In this document: positions 6,105-11,628 of the stretch, piece after piece
How the letters are laid out: the number at the start of each line of letters is the position of its first letter
Numbering within the stretch: position 1 is the first letter of the stretch
Assembly: GCA_964431685.1 (NCBI GenBank)
Contig: CAYSLA010000108.1
Location: 1 to 11,628 of the forward strand
Length of the DNA: 11,628 nucleotides
From: CAYSLA01 sp964431685
GTDB taxonomy: Bacteria > Armatimonadota > UBA5829
Direction of reading: 5' to 3'
The notes under the pieces: generated by a model
The model's database searches: none
Seen by the model: the letters and a program-made list of their open reading frames with translations, nothing else
What the model was told of the DNA's origin: nothing
Position numbers and translations under genes: made by a program

Positions 6105-6112
6105 GTGTGATA
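6099..6112. promoter_or_regulatory. Inverted repeat over the queD -10 box, possible operator
   Basis: TATCA (6099-6103) and TGATA (6108-6112) are perfect inverted arms around TGTG. The left arm is part of the candidate -10 box and the right arm covers the expected start point, as expected for a repressor site. The arms are only 5 bp, so chance is possible. Confidence 0.35.
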
Positions 6113-6158
6113 GTGGTCCGACTCAGCGGCCCCAACTACTTGATTGCCGATCGGTGCG

Positions 6159-6521
6159 ATGTTCGAGATTACTGTAGAAGATAGTTTTGATGCCGCTCAC
6201 TGCGTGAAGAACTACGAAGGTGCCTGCCGCAGGCTGCACGGTCACACCTATCGGGTTCGCGTGGCTTTCCGGTTCGCGGACGTTGATTCATCCGGGATGG
6301 CGCTCGATTTCAGGGATGCCAAACGGGCGCTTCGAGGCGTGCTCGACTACATGGATCACAACTACATCAACGACCTCCCGGAATTCCAGGTGATGAACGC
6401 GACTGCCGAGAACGTGGCGCGTTTCATCTACACCAGACTCAAGACCGAGTTCGATTCCATATACTGCGTGAGCGTTTGGGAGACGGCCACGTCCTGCGCA
6501 ACCTACTTCGACCATGAGTAG
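6159..6521 (+). CDS. queD: 6-carboxy-5,6,7,8-tetrahydropterin synthase QueD
   Basis: The 120-residue protein belongs to the PTPS/QueD family, which converts 7,8-dihydroneopterin triphosphate into 6-carboxytetrahydropterin, the second step towards 7-deazaguanine compounds. The zinc ligands are His14 (FDAAHC), His27 and His29 (CRRLHGHTY). The catalytic residues are Cys23, the Asp66-His67 pair in DYMDHNYIND, and Glu108 in VWETATSCATY. The Cys-x3-HGH spacing is that of QueD and not of 6-pyruvoyl enzymes. Length is normal for the family. The ATG at 6159 fits the usual start MFEITVE; a TTG at 6144 would add five residues, and an in-frame TGA precedes it. No good Shine-Dalgarno is seen for either. 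queE overlaps the end by 8 bases. FolE, QueC and QueF, the other enzymes of the pathway, are not in the window. Confidence 0.93.
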   Translation: MFEITVEDSFDAAHCVKNYEGACRRLHGHTYRVRVAFRFADVDSSGMALDFRDAKRALRGVLDYMDHNYINDLPEFQVMNATAENVARFIYTRLKTEFDSIYCVSVWETATSCATYFDHE

Positions 6522-7236
6522 GACAGGCTACGTCCACGAAATCTTCGCGTCGATCCAGGGCGAGGGCATATACTGCGGCCAGAAGCATGTGTTTGTTCGT
6601 CTTGCCGGATGCAACCTGCAGTGTGCTTACTGCGATACCGCCTGGTCGCGAAAGCCCGACCCGCCGCTGTGCCGCATCTGCCCTTCTGACATCCCCGGAT
6701 CGCAGCTATCAAACCCGGTCAATGTCGCCAGCTTAGTGGACGTGTGCTCGAAGACGGGTGCTCGTGTGGTTGCCATTACAGGGGGGGAGCCTCTCTGCCA
6801 GCCTGGCTTTCTGAGAGAACTTGCGCTTGGGATACGTTCAGTTGGGCTGCTGGTCTACCTGGAGACCAACGGCACACTGCCTGATGAATTCGATTCGGTC
6901 CGCGAGCTTGTGGACATTGTCGCAATGGATTTCAAACTTCCGAGTTCCGCCAGGGTGGGGGATTACTGGGACCAGCACAGAGGGTTCCTGCAGATAGCGG
7001 CAACATCTGAGGTGTTCGCCAAGGCTGTGGTGAACTGCGAGACGTCCGTAGATGAGATTGCCACTTGCGCGCAGGTAATCCTATCCGTTCGTCGGCCGAT
7101 TCCGCTCGTGATCCAGCCCGTTTTCGGCGAGGGACCGGATGGGGCTGTGCTGGCGAAGATGCAGGACGCTGCACTGGATATCATAGATGATGTGCGGGTG
7201 ATTCCTCAGATTCACAAGATGCTGGGGGTTCAATGA
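6514..7236 (+). CDS. queE: 7-carboxy-7-deazaguanine synthase QueE (radical SAM)
   Basis: The 240-residue protein converts 6-carboxytetrahydropterin to 7-carboxy-7-deazaguanine by a radical S-adenosylmethionine mechanism. IQGEG (14-18) is the usual N-terminal QueE motif. The [4Fe-4S] cluster ligands are Cys33, Cys37 and Cys40 in CNLQCAYCDT, the CxxxCxxC pattern. GGEP (90-93) and ETNG (117-120) are SAM-binding elements, and PQIHKMLG (231-238) is the family C-terminal signature. Two extra cysteines, Cys53 and Cys56 in LCRIC, lie in the insert between cluster motif and GGEP; I do not know if they matter. The start overlaps the queD stop by 8 bases and the end overlaps the next gene by ATGA, so the three genes should be cotranscribed and translationally coupled. 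QueE needs one electron per activation, which a ferredoxin such as the one at 8272-8442 could give. Confidence 0.93.
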   Translation: MSRTGYVHEIFASIQGEGIYCGQKHVFVRLAGCNLQCAYCDTAWSRKPDPPLCRICPSDIPGSQLSNPVNVASLVDVCSKTGARVVAITGGEPLCQPGFLRELALGIRSVGLLVYLETNGTLPDEFDSVRELVDIVAMDFKLPSSARVGDYWDQHRGFLQIAATSEVFAKAVVNCETSVDEIATCAQVILSVRRPIPLVIQPVFGEGPDGAVLAKMQDAALDIIDDVRVIPQIHKMLGVQ

Positions 7237-8213
7237 AGCGCATCGGGCTTACCAGCACGATACCGGTCGAGGTGGTCTATGCGGCGGGCTGGACTCCGTG
7301 CGACCTGAACAACGTCTTCATAACCTCCGACAACCCCGAACGCTACATATCCATCGCCGAGCGTGACGGCTACCCTCGAAGCGCTTGTGGCTGGATCAAG
7401 GGCATATACGCCGTCGCTCTGGAGTCGAATCTGGATGCGCTGCTGCCGGTGGTCGAAGGTGATTGCTCTCAGACTCAGGCGATGGTCGAGACTCTTCAGT
7501 CAAGGGGCGTCGCCATCCTGCCGTTTTCGTATCCCTACGGTCGGGACCGCGGCCTGTTGCACAGGAATATCAAAGAACTTGCGCACAGTATGGGAACGAG
7601 CCTGGAAGTCGCGAAGGAGTGGAAACTGCGGCTGGACAGGATTAGGCGCAAGGTGCGTAGTCTCGACGAGATGACGTGGAAGCAGAACAAACTAACTTCG
7701 TTTGAGAACCACTACTACCAGATATGCTGCAGCGATTTTAACGGGAATCCGCAACAGTTTGAGGCCGAAGTGGACAGACGGCTGGCGAGGGCGCACAGCG
7801 AGCAACCTGTGGCAAAAAAGCTGCGGATCGGCTACGTAGGAGTGCCTCCGATCTTCACCGATCTCTATGACGTGCTTGATGAACTTGGGGTGAGTGTGGT
7901 CTTTAACGAGGTGCAGCGGCAGTTTGCCATGCCCTACGATACGGACGATATCGTGGAGCAGTACGCGCTGTACACCTATCCATATGACGTGTTCGCAAGG
8001 ACGGAGGACATAGCGCGCGAGGTCGAACGCCGGTCAATCGCGGGCATCATTCACTACACTCAGAGTTTCTGTTTCCGACAGATCCAGGACATCATCATTC
8101 GAAAGCGGATGAATGTTCCTGTCTTGGCGATAGAAGGCGATTCTCCCTGCAAAGTTGACGCCAGAACGCGAGTCAGGTTGGAGAGCTTTGTCGAGATGCT
8201 GAACTGGGGATGA
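7233..8213 (+). CDS. 2-hydroxyacyl-CoA dehydratase/benzoyl-CoA reductase D-component family protein (HgdB/BcrC-like)
   Basis: The 326-residue protein matches the single-subunit form of the HgdB/FldB/BcrC family. The opening IGLTSTIPVEVVYAAGWTPC (4-23) matches the GxxPxxLxxAAG-type start. The three expected Fe-S cluster cysteines are likely Cys52 (SACGWIKG), Cys78 (EGDCSQ) and Cys280 (YTQSFCFRQI). The C-terminal VLAIEGDSP and DARTRVRLESFVEML (309-323) match the family D...tR.eaF.E pattern. Classical members are two-subunit enzymes fired by an ATP-dependent activator that delivers a low-potential electron. The family also includes double-cubane-cluster proteins that reduce small molecules. No second subunit or activator gene is in the window, so this may be a homodimer or use distant partners. 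The ATG overlaps the queE stop as ATGA, which ties it to queuosine-precursor genes. Substrate unknown. CoA-ester chemistry is not assured, because no CoA-pathway gene is nearby. Confidence 0.82.
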   Translation: MKRIGLTSTIPVEVVYAAGWTPCDLNNVFITSDNPERYISIAERDGYPRSACGWIKGIYAVALESNLDALLPVVEGDCSQTQAMVETLQSRGVAILPFSYPYGRDRGLLHRNIKELAHSMGTSLEVAKEWKLRLDRIRRKVRSLDEMTWKQNKLTSFENHYYQICCSDFNGNPQQFEAEVDRRLARAHSEQPVAKKLRIGYVGVPPIFTDLYDVLDELGVSVVFNEVQRQFAMPYDTDDIVEQYALYTYPYDVFARTEDIAREVERRSIAGIIHYTQSFCFRQIQDIIIRKRMNVPVLAIEGDSPCKVDARTRVRLESFVEMLNWG

Positions 8214-8228
8214 TGACGAATAGTGCCG

Positions 8229-8259
8229 AGCGTCCGGGACTCTGTGAGCCCCGGACGCT
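8229..8259. terminator. Bidirectional hairpin between the queDE operon and the ferredoxin gene
   Basis: AGCGTCCGGG (8229-8238) and CCCGGACGCT (8250-8259) form a perfect 10-bp stem with an 11-nt loop. It lies between the stop at 8213 and the convergent ferredoxin stop at 8272. GC-rich and well placed for ending both transcripts, but neither side has a U-run. Confidence 0.7.
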
Positions 8260-8271
8260 GATTGGAATTGG

Positions 8272-8442
8272 CTACTCGGAGATAGCTCCGGACGGGCAGG
8301 CGTCAATGCACTGTCCGCAGTCGATGCAAGTGTCTTCGTCCACGACAGCCAGGTCATTCTCAATCTTAATTGCCTCAACGGGGCACGTCTCGGCGCACGG
8401 ACCGCAACCGTTGCACTTATCCTTATCGATCTTTACTGCCAT
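8272..8442 (-). CDS. 2[4Fe-4S] bacterial-type ferredoxin, 56 residues
   Basis: This short gene encodes a typical clostridial-type ferredoxin. The first cluster motif is CNGCGPCAETCP (residues 10-21) and the second is CIDCGQCIDACP (39-50), both with the CxxCxxCxxxCP spacing, so all eight ligands are present. The length of 56 residues is normal. Such proteins carry electrons at low potential in the cytoplasm, for example to radical-SAM enzymes and 2-hydroxyacyl-CoA dehydratase activators. GGAGGG lies 12 bases before the chosen ATG, which is a little far. It is ideally placed for an ATG at 8452 that reads ATG ACC TAA and stops at once. The gene is convergent with the queDE operon and has its own strong promoter, so it is not part of that operon. 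Confidence 0.95.
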   Translation of the reverse strand: MAVKIDKDKCNGCGPCAETCPVEAIKIENDLAVVDEDTCIDCGQCIDACPSGAISE

Positions 8443-8443
8443 C

Positions 8444-8452
8444 TTAGGTCAT
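8444..8452 (-). promoter_or_regulatory. Two-codon leader ORF (ATG ACC TAA) before the ferredoxin gene
   Basis: On the minus strand ATG at 8452-8450 is followed by ACC and TAA. It is two bases after the GGAGGG at 8455-8460. The stop ends one base before the ferredoxin ATG. Two bases are too few for efficient initiation here, so this may be chance, but reinitiation at the ferredoxin start is conceivable. Confidence 0.25.
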
Positions 8453-8498
8453 GTCCCTCCAGAAATTGGATAGTCGGGCGATTCGTTCCGCCTGCAAT

Positions 8499-8527
8499 AG
8501 TCTAGCACTTTGACCGCCTACTTTCAA
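8499..8527 (-). promoter_or_regulatory. Sigma70-type promoter of the ferredoxin gene
   Basis: On the minus strand TTGAAA (8522-8527) and TAGACT (8499-8504) are separated by exactly 17 bases. A TG one base upstream of the -10 makes it an extended -10 promoter. Start near 8492 gives a leader of about 50 bases. Confidence 0.6.
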
Positions 8528-8631
8528 GCGAGTCCTGACTTTGCGGCCTTTCACGGTCGCTTGACCAAAGTTCTGGCATCCCAGCGATCGATGTTGGAGG
8601 AAAGAGAGCAGAAGCTATCGTATTATCCGTT

Positions 8632-9981
8632 ATGACAACTCCGGACAGTTCCGCAGAATTTCATCCCGTGTCGCCATCGGATGTGAAGAGGGCGATACGG
8701 CTATCCTATGCGCAGGCAATGGTTGGGCCGGTGTATGCCGCCTCCACAGGGGGAATGTTCATCATCGGGTATGCCCTGAGACTTGGTGCAGGCAACGTCC
8801 AGATCGGACTGATGAGCACCATCCCGATGCTCTGTGTCGTCGCACAGATAATCGCTTCGGTCTTCATAGAACGTGGGGTCAGCCGCAAGTCCATGACGAT
8901 TGTGGGTGCTGCTCTCAATGTGTCCGGGTGGGGGCTGGTGGCGCTTCTGCCAAAACTGATGCACGGTGCTGAAAGCAACGCCAAGATAGGGATGCTGATA
9001 GCTCTGATCGCGGTGGTCTCGTTCTTTGCGCAGATTTCAGGGAATGCACGCGGCAGTTGGATCGGTGATCTCATACCATCCGAACAGCGCGGCACGTTCT
9101 TTGGCAAGATGACAATGTATGGCGGTATCATCGGTACCGTTTTCGCCCTGCTCGAAGGGGCATTTCTCGACAACGTGAAGCAGATGGGTATAGGGGCCTT
9201 TAGTTGGCTCTTCGTGTTTGGGATGGTATTCGGCATCATCAACACCATTCTGTTTCGGCCTCAGGCGGATGTCAAACTACCAAGACACGCGAAGACAACG
9301 TCTTTTCTGAGTCTCGTTACCGCTGCATTCGCGAATCGGGCGCTGGTGATATATACCGGTTTCGCAGTGACCTGGTCTCTTACCACTATAGCAGCGCCGT
9401 TTTATGCCACGTACATGTTACGAGATCTGAGAATGCCTTTTCTGGGAGTCGGCGTGGTTAACGCGGCCGTCACAGTCACTATGCTCCTGTTTGCGCCGTT
9501 TTGGGGCAGGATGGTGGACAAGTACGGATGCAGGCCCATTATGGTCGCCGGTACGCTTGCCACGGTTCCAACAGCAGTGTCCTGGTACTTCGTTACCACC
9601 GAGACACTGGCCTACGCTATCATTGTGCCGGTGAACCTGTGGCAGGGGTTCTGGCTTAGCGGCGTTTCTGTGTCTTCCGCAACCATGCTCTACAAGATCA
9701 CCCCCAGCGTTGGAAGGTCAGTGCAGTTTGCATTGCACGCTGTGGTTGCTGTGCTTGTTGCTTCGCCTATGCCGACCATCGGAGGCTACATACCTGACTG
9801 GATCAAGGCAGCCGGCATAGACGCGGATCTGCGTGTCACATTCTACTTGGTCGCGATATTTGTTCTTGCCGCAGGATTGATAGCGCGTTGCATTCCCGAG
9901 ACGGATGCGACCAGAACCGGAGTCTTTCTGAGGGACCTGCCGAGCCGAGCCCGGAGACTCCAGAAACGGGAAAAACCGTGA
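8632..9981 (+). CDS. Major facilitator superfamily transporter
   Basis: The 449-residue protein has about twelve hydrophobic segments, near 28-50, 58-80, 88-107, 119-138, 163-182, 190-208, 237-258, 272-290, 303-321, 326-346, 366-386 and 402-421, matching a complete MFS carrier of the inner membrane. PSEQRGTFFGKM (149-160) after the fourth segment is a common MFS loop motif, and FWGRMVDKYGCRP (290-302) between segments 8 and 9 is the repeated A-like motif. The arginine-rich tail from 423 is cytoplasmic. The substrate cannot be told. Gene order with a HAD phosphatase and a glycosyltransferase hints at sugars or cell-surface precursors, but this is weak. The ATG has no ribosome binding site at normal spacing: the nearest GGAGG is at 8596-8600, 31 bases away. 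Its stop TGA shares one base with the next gene's ATG. Confidence 0.85.
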   Translation: MTTPDSSAEFHPVSPSDVKRAIRLSYAQAMVGPVYAASTGGMFIIGYALRLGAGNVQIGLMSTIPMLCVVAQIIASVFIERGVSRKSMTIVGAALNVSGWGLVALLPKLMHGAESNAKIGMLIALIAVVSFFAQISGNARGSWIGDLIPSEQRGTFFGKMTMYGGIIGTVFALLEGAFLDNVKQMGIGAFSWLFVFGMVFGIINTILFRPQADVKLPRHAKTTSFLSLVTAAFANRALVIYTGFAVTWSLTTIAAPFYATYMLRDLRMPFLGVGVVNAAVTVTMLLFAPFWGRMVDKYGCRPIMVAGTLATVPTAVSWYFVTTETLAYAIIVPVNLWQGFWLSGVSVSSATMLYKITPSVGRSVQFALHAVVAVLVASPMPTIGGYIPDWIKAAGIDADLRVTFYLVAIFVLAAGLIARCIPETDATRTGVFLRDLPSRARRLQKREKP

Positions 9982-10658
9982 TGCATCGACTATCCACAAT
10001 CGAGGCGGTGTTGTTCGACCTTGACGGCACTCTCGTAGAGACGAACATCGACTTTCCGCTGATGAAGCGCGAAGCGCTGCGAATCGCGGGCGCGTTCGGT
10101 GCGAGTCCTGAGCAGCTGGTGGGGCTCGATATCCTCGGCGTTGTGAGCCGAACCATCTATCTTCTTCGCAGTCACGGCAGACACGCCGACGCCCTGCGGT
10201 TCAGGGCAGAGGCAATGGCCAGACTGGAGGAGATCGAGATGGCTCACGCTGAGGATACGACGCAGATACCGTTTGCCGCTGAACTGGTTGAAGCTCTTCG
10301 TGTTGGTGGAGCCAGGATTGGGGTTGTCACTCGGAACTGCCGCAAGGCGAGTATGATATCTCTGGATAGAGTAGGCATACGGCCGGATGCTATGGTATGC
10401 CGGGAAGACACGGAAAAGCACAAACCGGACCCGGAGCACATTCACGCTGCACTGCGCCTACTGGGCGTCGGGCCCCAAGCGGCAGTGATGGTTGGCGATC
10501 ATATTATGGATGTGCAGGGGGGCAAGTCAGCAGGGATGCGCACGATTGGCTATCTGCGGCAGGACAGGCCTATGGACTTCTTCGATGTGGTGAAGCCTGA
10601 CGTTGTGGTCTGGGATCTGAAAGAGGCGTTGGATGCGATTATCGATTTCGATCGTTAA
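9981..10658 (+). CDS. HAD-superfamily hydrolase, phosphoglycolate phosphatase-like
   Basis: The 225-residue protein has the four HAD motifs. Motif I is FDLDGTLVE, with nucleophile Asp13 and acid Asp15. Motif II is VVTRN with Thr117. Motif III is the lysine in KHKPDP (Lys148). Motif IV is VGDHIMD, with Asp173 and Asp177 binding magnesium. The helical cap lies between motifs I and II (about 20-95), as in the Gph/beta-phosphoglucomutase subgroup, so a small phosphorylated metabolite is the likely substrate; the exact one is unknown. The ATG at 9981 shares its first base with the TGA of the transporter gene (TGATG). A GTG directly upstream at 9978 would add one residue, and an ATG at 9888 would overlap the transporter heavily without benefit. 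The 3' end overlaps the next gene by 26 bases, implying one operon. Confidence 0.88.
   Translation: MHRLSTIEAVLFDLDGTLVETNIDFPLMKREALRIAGAFGASPEQLVGLDILGVVSRTIYLLRSHGRHADALRFRAEAMARLEEIEMAHAEDTTQIPFAAELVEALRVGGARIGVVTRNCRKASMISLDRVGIRPDAMVCREDTEKHKPDPEHIHAALRLLGVGPQAAVMVGDHIMDVQGGKSAGMRTIGYLRQDRPMDFFDVVKPDVVVWDLKEALDAIIDFDR
10623..10626 (+). promoter_or_regulatory. RBS of the glycosyltransferase inside the HAD gene
   Basis: GAGG at 10623-10626 is six bases before the ATG at 10633. It supports a real 26-base overlap and not a later start. Confidence 0.55.
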
Positions 10659-11472
10659 CTGGAACACCACGCAACTGTTGTGTGCGCTCCTTGAGTCCAT
10701 CCGCCGGCACAAACCACCATTTGAGTGCGAGATCATAGTTGTGGACAACGCGTCTGATGGTTTCGACGTTGCGCGGTTCGAGTCCGACTTTCCCGAGGTC
10801 ATTCTGATAGCGAATTCCAGTAACGTGGGCTACGCGAAAGCCAATAACCAAGCTATCACACAGTCAAAGGGTGACTGCGTTTTGCTGCTAAACCCTGACA
10901 CAGAGGCCACGGACGGAGCTGTCGAGAACCTGGTGAGCTTTGCCGTATCTCACCCCGAAGCCGCGGCGATTGGCGGGAAGTTGGTCAGGCCGGACGGGAC
11001 TGTAGATCGCTCTGTTCGCTCATTCCCGTACCCCGGCCCGATAGCGTGGGAAGTCTTGGGCCTGTCAAAGTTACTCAAGCGAAGTCCAACATTCGGCGCC
11101 TACAGGATGACCTGGTTTGACTATGATGAGCCTGCTGAAGTTGATCAGCCAATGGGTTCCTGCCTGCTGCTCAGTCGACAGGCAATCGAGAGAGTGGGAC
11201 TAATGGACGAGGACTTTCCGATCTTCTTCAACGAAGTTGATTGGCTATACCGTGCTAAGCTGGCCGGATACAAGGTCTATTTCAATCCAGATGCGGTATT
11301 CGTCCATCACGGCGCGGCAAGCACCAGCCAGGTCGACAAGCGAAAGATGCGGCGAGAGTCACACGATTCGCTGCTGAAGTTCTACAGCAAGCACTTTCGC
11401 GGCAGACTGCCCTGTGTGACGTATACTACCGCAGTTCTGTGCATTAAGCTGAGCAAAGCTATTCGAGGTTAG
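10633..11472 (+). CDS. Family 2 glycosyltransferase (rhamnosyltransferase/WcaA-like)
   Basis: The 279-residue protein is a GT-A fold inverting glycosyltransferase. ISIVNWNT (5-12) is the first strand. IIVVDNAS (34-41) holds the nucleotide-binding Asp. NVGYAKANNQAI (64-75) follows, and LLLNPDTE (84-91) supplies the DxD-like metal site. MGSCLLLSR (174-182) and FFNEVDWLYRAKLAGYKVYF (198-217) hold the presumed catalytic Asp of the ED motif, with HH at 225-226. This pattern is typical of enzymes that add rhamnose or similar sugars to O-antigen, capsule or exopolysaccharide precursors at the cytoplasmic face of the membrane. The start at 10633 lies within the HAD gene and is backed by GAGG six bases upstream. 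It is the last gene of the operon. Donor and acceptor cannot be read from the sequence. Confidence 0.88.
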   Translation: MRLSISIVNWNTTQLLCALLESIRRHKPPFECEIIVVDNASDGFDVARFESDFPEVILIANSSNVGYAKANNQAITQSKGDCVLLLNPDTEATDGAVENLVSFAVSHPEAAAIGGKLVRPDGTVDRSVRSFPYPGPIAWEVLGLSKLLKRSPTFGAYRMTWFDYDEPAEVDQPMGSCLLLSRQAIERVGLMDEDFPIFFNEVDWLYRAKLAGYKVYFNPDAVFVHHGAASTSQVDKRKMRRESHDSLLKFYSKHFRGRLPCVTYTTAVLCIKLSKAIRG

Positions 11473-11491
11473 ACACGTCATAGTTAAACAT

Positions 11492-11519
11492 GTCATTCCG
11501 AACGAACGTGAGCAATCTC
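11492..11519. repeat. GTCATT...GAGCAATCTC-type intergenic repeat
   Basis: The 28-base stretch begins GTCATTCCGAAC and ends GAGCAATCTC. From memory, it resembles the GTCATTGCGAG...AAGCAATCTC repeats scattered between genes in many bacterial genomes; this could not be searched. It is 20 bases after the glycosyltransferase stop and starts a repeat-rich stretch that runs to the window end. Confidence 0.5.
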
Positions 11520-11522
11520 TTT

Positions 11523-11628
11523 GCCTATGCATTGCGGGCGTGTGCCCCGAAGTCACAAGGCCAATGCCTATGCACGAGCTATGCTTCGGGACTGCTCTTC
11601 GTCCCGAAGCTGCACAGTACCTATGCAT
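11523..11628. repeat. Three spaced copies of CCTATGCA with a hairpin between
   Basis: CCTATGCAT (11524-11532), CCTATGCAC (11567-11575) and CCTATGCAT (11620-11628) recur at intervals of 43 and 53 bases. The second and third copies flank the hairpin at 11583-11610. They may be part of one composite repeat that continues past the window edge. No gene is seen here. Confidence 0.5.
11583..11610. repeat. 10-bp hairpin, copy 2 of the dispersed palindrome
   Basis: Arms GCTTCGGGAC (11583-11592) and GTCCCGAAGC (11601-11610) are identical to those at 3429-3455. The loop here is TGCTCTTC. Both copies are preceded by AT. It is 110 bases downstream of the last gene of the transporter operon and may end its transcript. 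Confidence 0.75.

Noticed and set aside
5986..6135. 50-residue N-terminal extension of the oxidoreductase
   Set aside because: The Rossmann fold starts right after MSERA at 5985, which has an excellent RBS, and the extension would cover the TTGACA promoter.
9888..9980. Earlier start for the HAD hydrolase within the transporter gene
   Set aside because: The extra 31 residues are low in structure and derive from transporter coding sequence; motif I begins shortly after the ATG at 9981.
11359..11628. Minus-strand open frame at the window end
   Set aside because: It overlaps the glycosyltransferase end antisense and the repeat region, and the product looks like translated repeat DNA.

Overview
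The window looks like part of a bacterial metagenome-assembled scaffold: it holds a run of exactly 100 Ns, moderately high GC by eye, short intergenic regions and Shine-Dalgarno-type starts. A 2-hydroxyacyl-CoA dehydratase-family Fe-S protein, a 2[4Fe-4S] ferredoxin and radical-SAM QueE suggest an anaerobe or facultative anaerobe. A secreted GH38-like protein, a Gfo/Idh/MocA oxidoreductase and a xylose-isomerase-like TIM barrel suggest a carbohydrate-using lifestyle. I cannot name the phylum. An uncultured lineage such as Armatimonadota or a PVC/FCB-type group would fit, but that is inference.

Layout. 1-271: a possible C-terminal scrap of an upstream gene, then two hairpins. 272-2266 (-): secreted GH38 alpha-mannosidase-like protein that has lost most of its catalytic domain. 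2267-2514: divergent intergenic region with an operator-like inverted repeat and a long leader. 2515-3414 (+): stand-alone homocysteine S-methyltransferase domain. 3429-3455: strong hairpin between convergent genes. 3467-4688 (-): two-gene operon of a TIM-barrel sugar isomerase/epimerase-like protein followed by NikR, overlapping by 8 bases. 4732-4928: 23-bp tandem repeat array interrupted by the 100-N gap and ended by a near-perfect palindrome. 4969-5985 (-): Gfo/Idh/MocA oxidoreductase with a good sigma70-type promoter. 6159-8213 (+): tightly overlapped operon queD-queE-HgdB/BcrC-like protein, ended by a hairpin. 8272-8442 (-): a 56-residue 2[4Fe-4S] ferredoxin with its own promoter. 8632-11472 (+): operon of MFS transporter, HAD phosphatase and GT2 glycosyltransferase. 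11473-11628: repeat-rich intergenic DNA containing a second copy of the 3429-3455 hairpin.

How the genes may work together. QueD and QueE make the 7-deazaguanine precursor 7-carboxy-7-deazaguanine for queuosine-type tRNA modification. The third gene of that operon overlaps queE by ATGA and belongs to an Fe-S family known for ATP-driven low-potential reductions. The convergent ferredoxin could supply electrons to it and to QueE. This queDE plus HgdB-like arrangement is the best candidate for an undescribed system here. The oxidoreductase, isomerase and GH38-like protein look like sugar metabolism. NikR in an operon with a sugar isomerase, with no nickel transporter in view, is an unexpected regulatory pairing.
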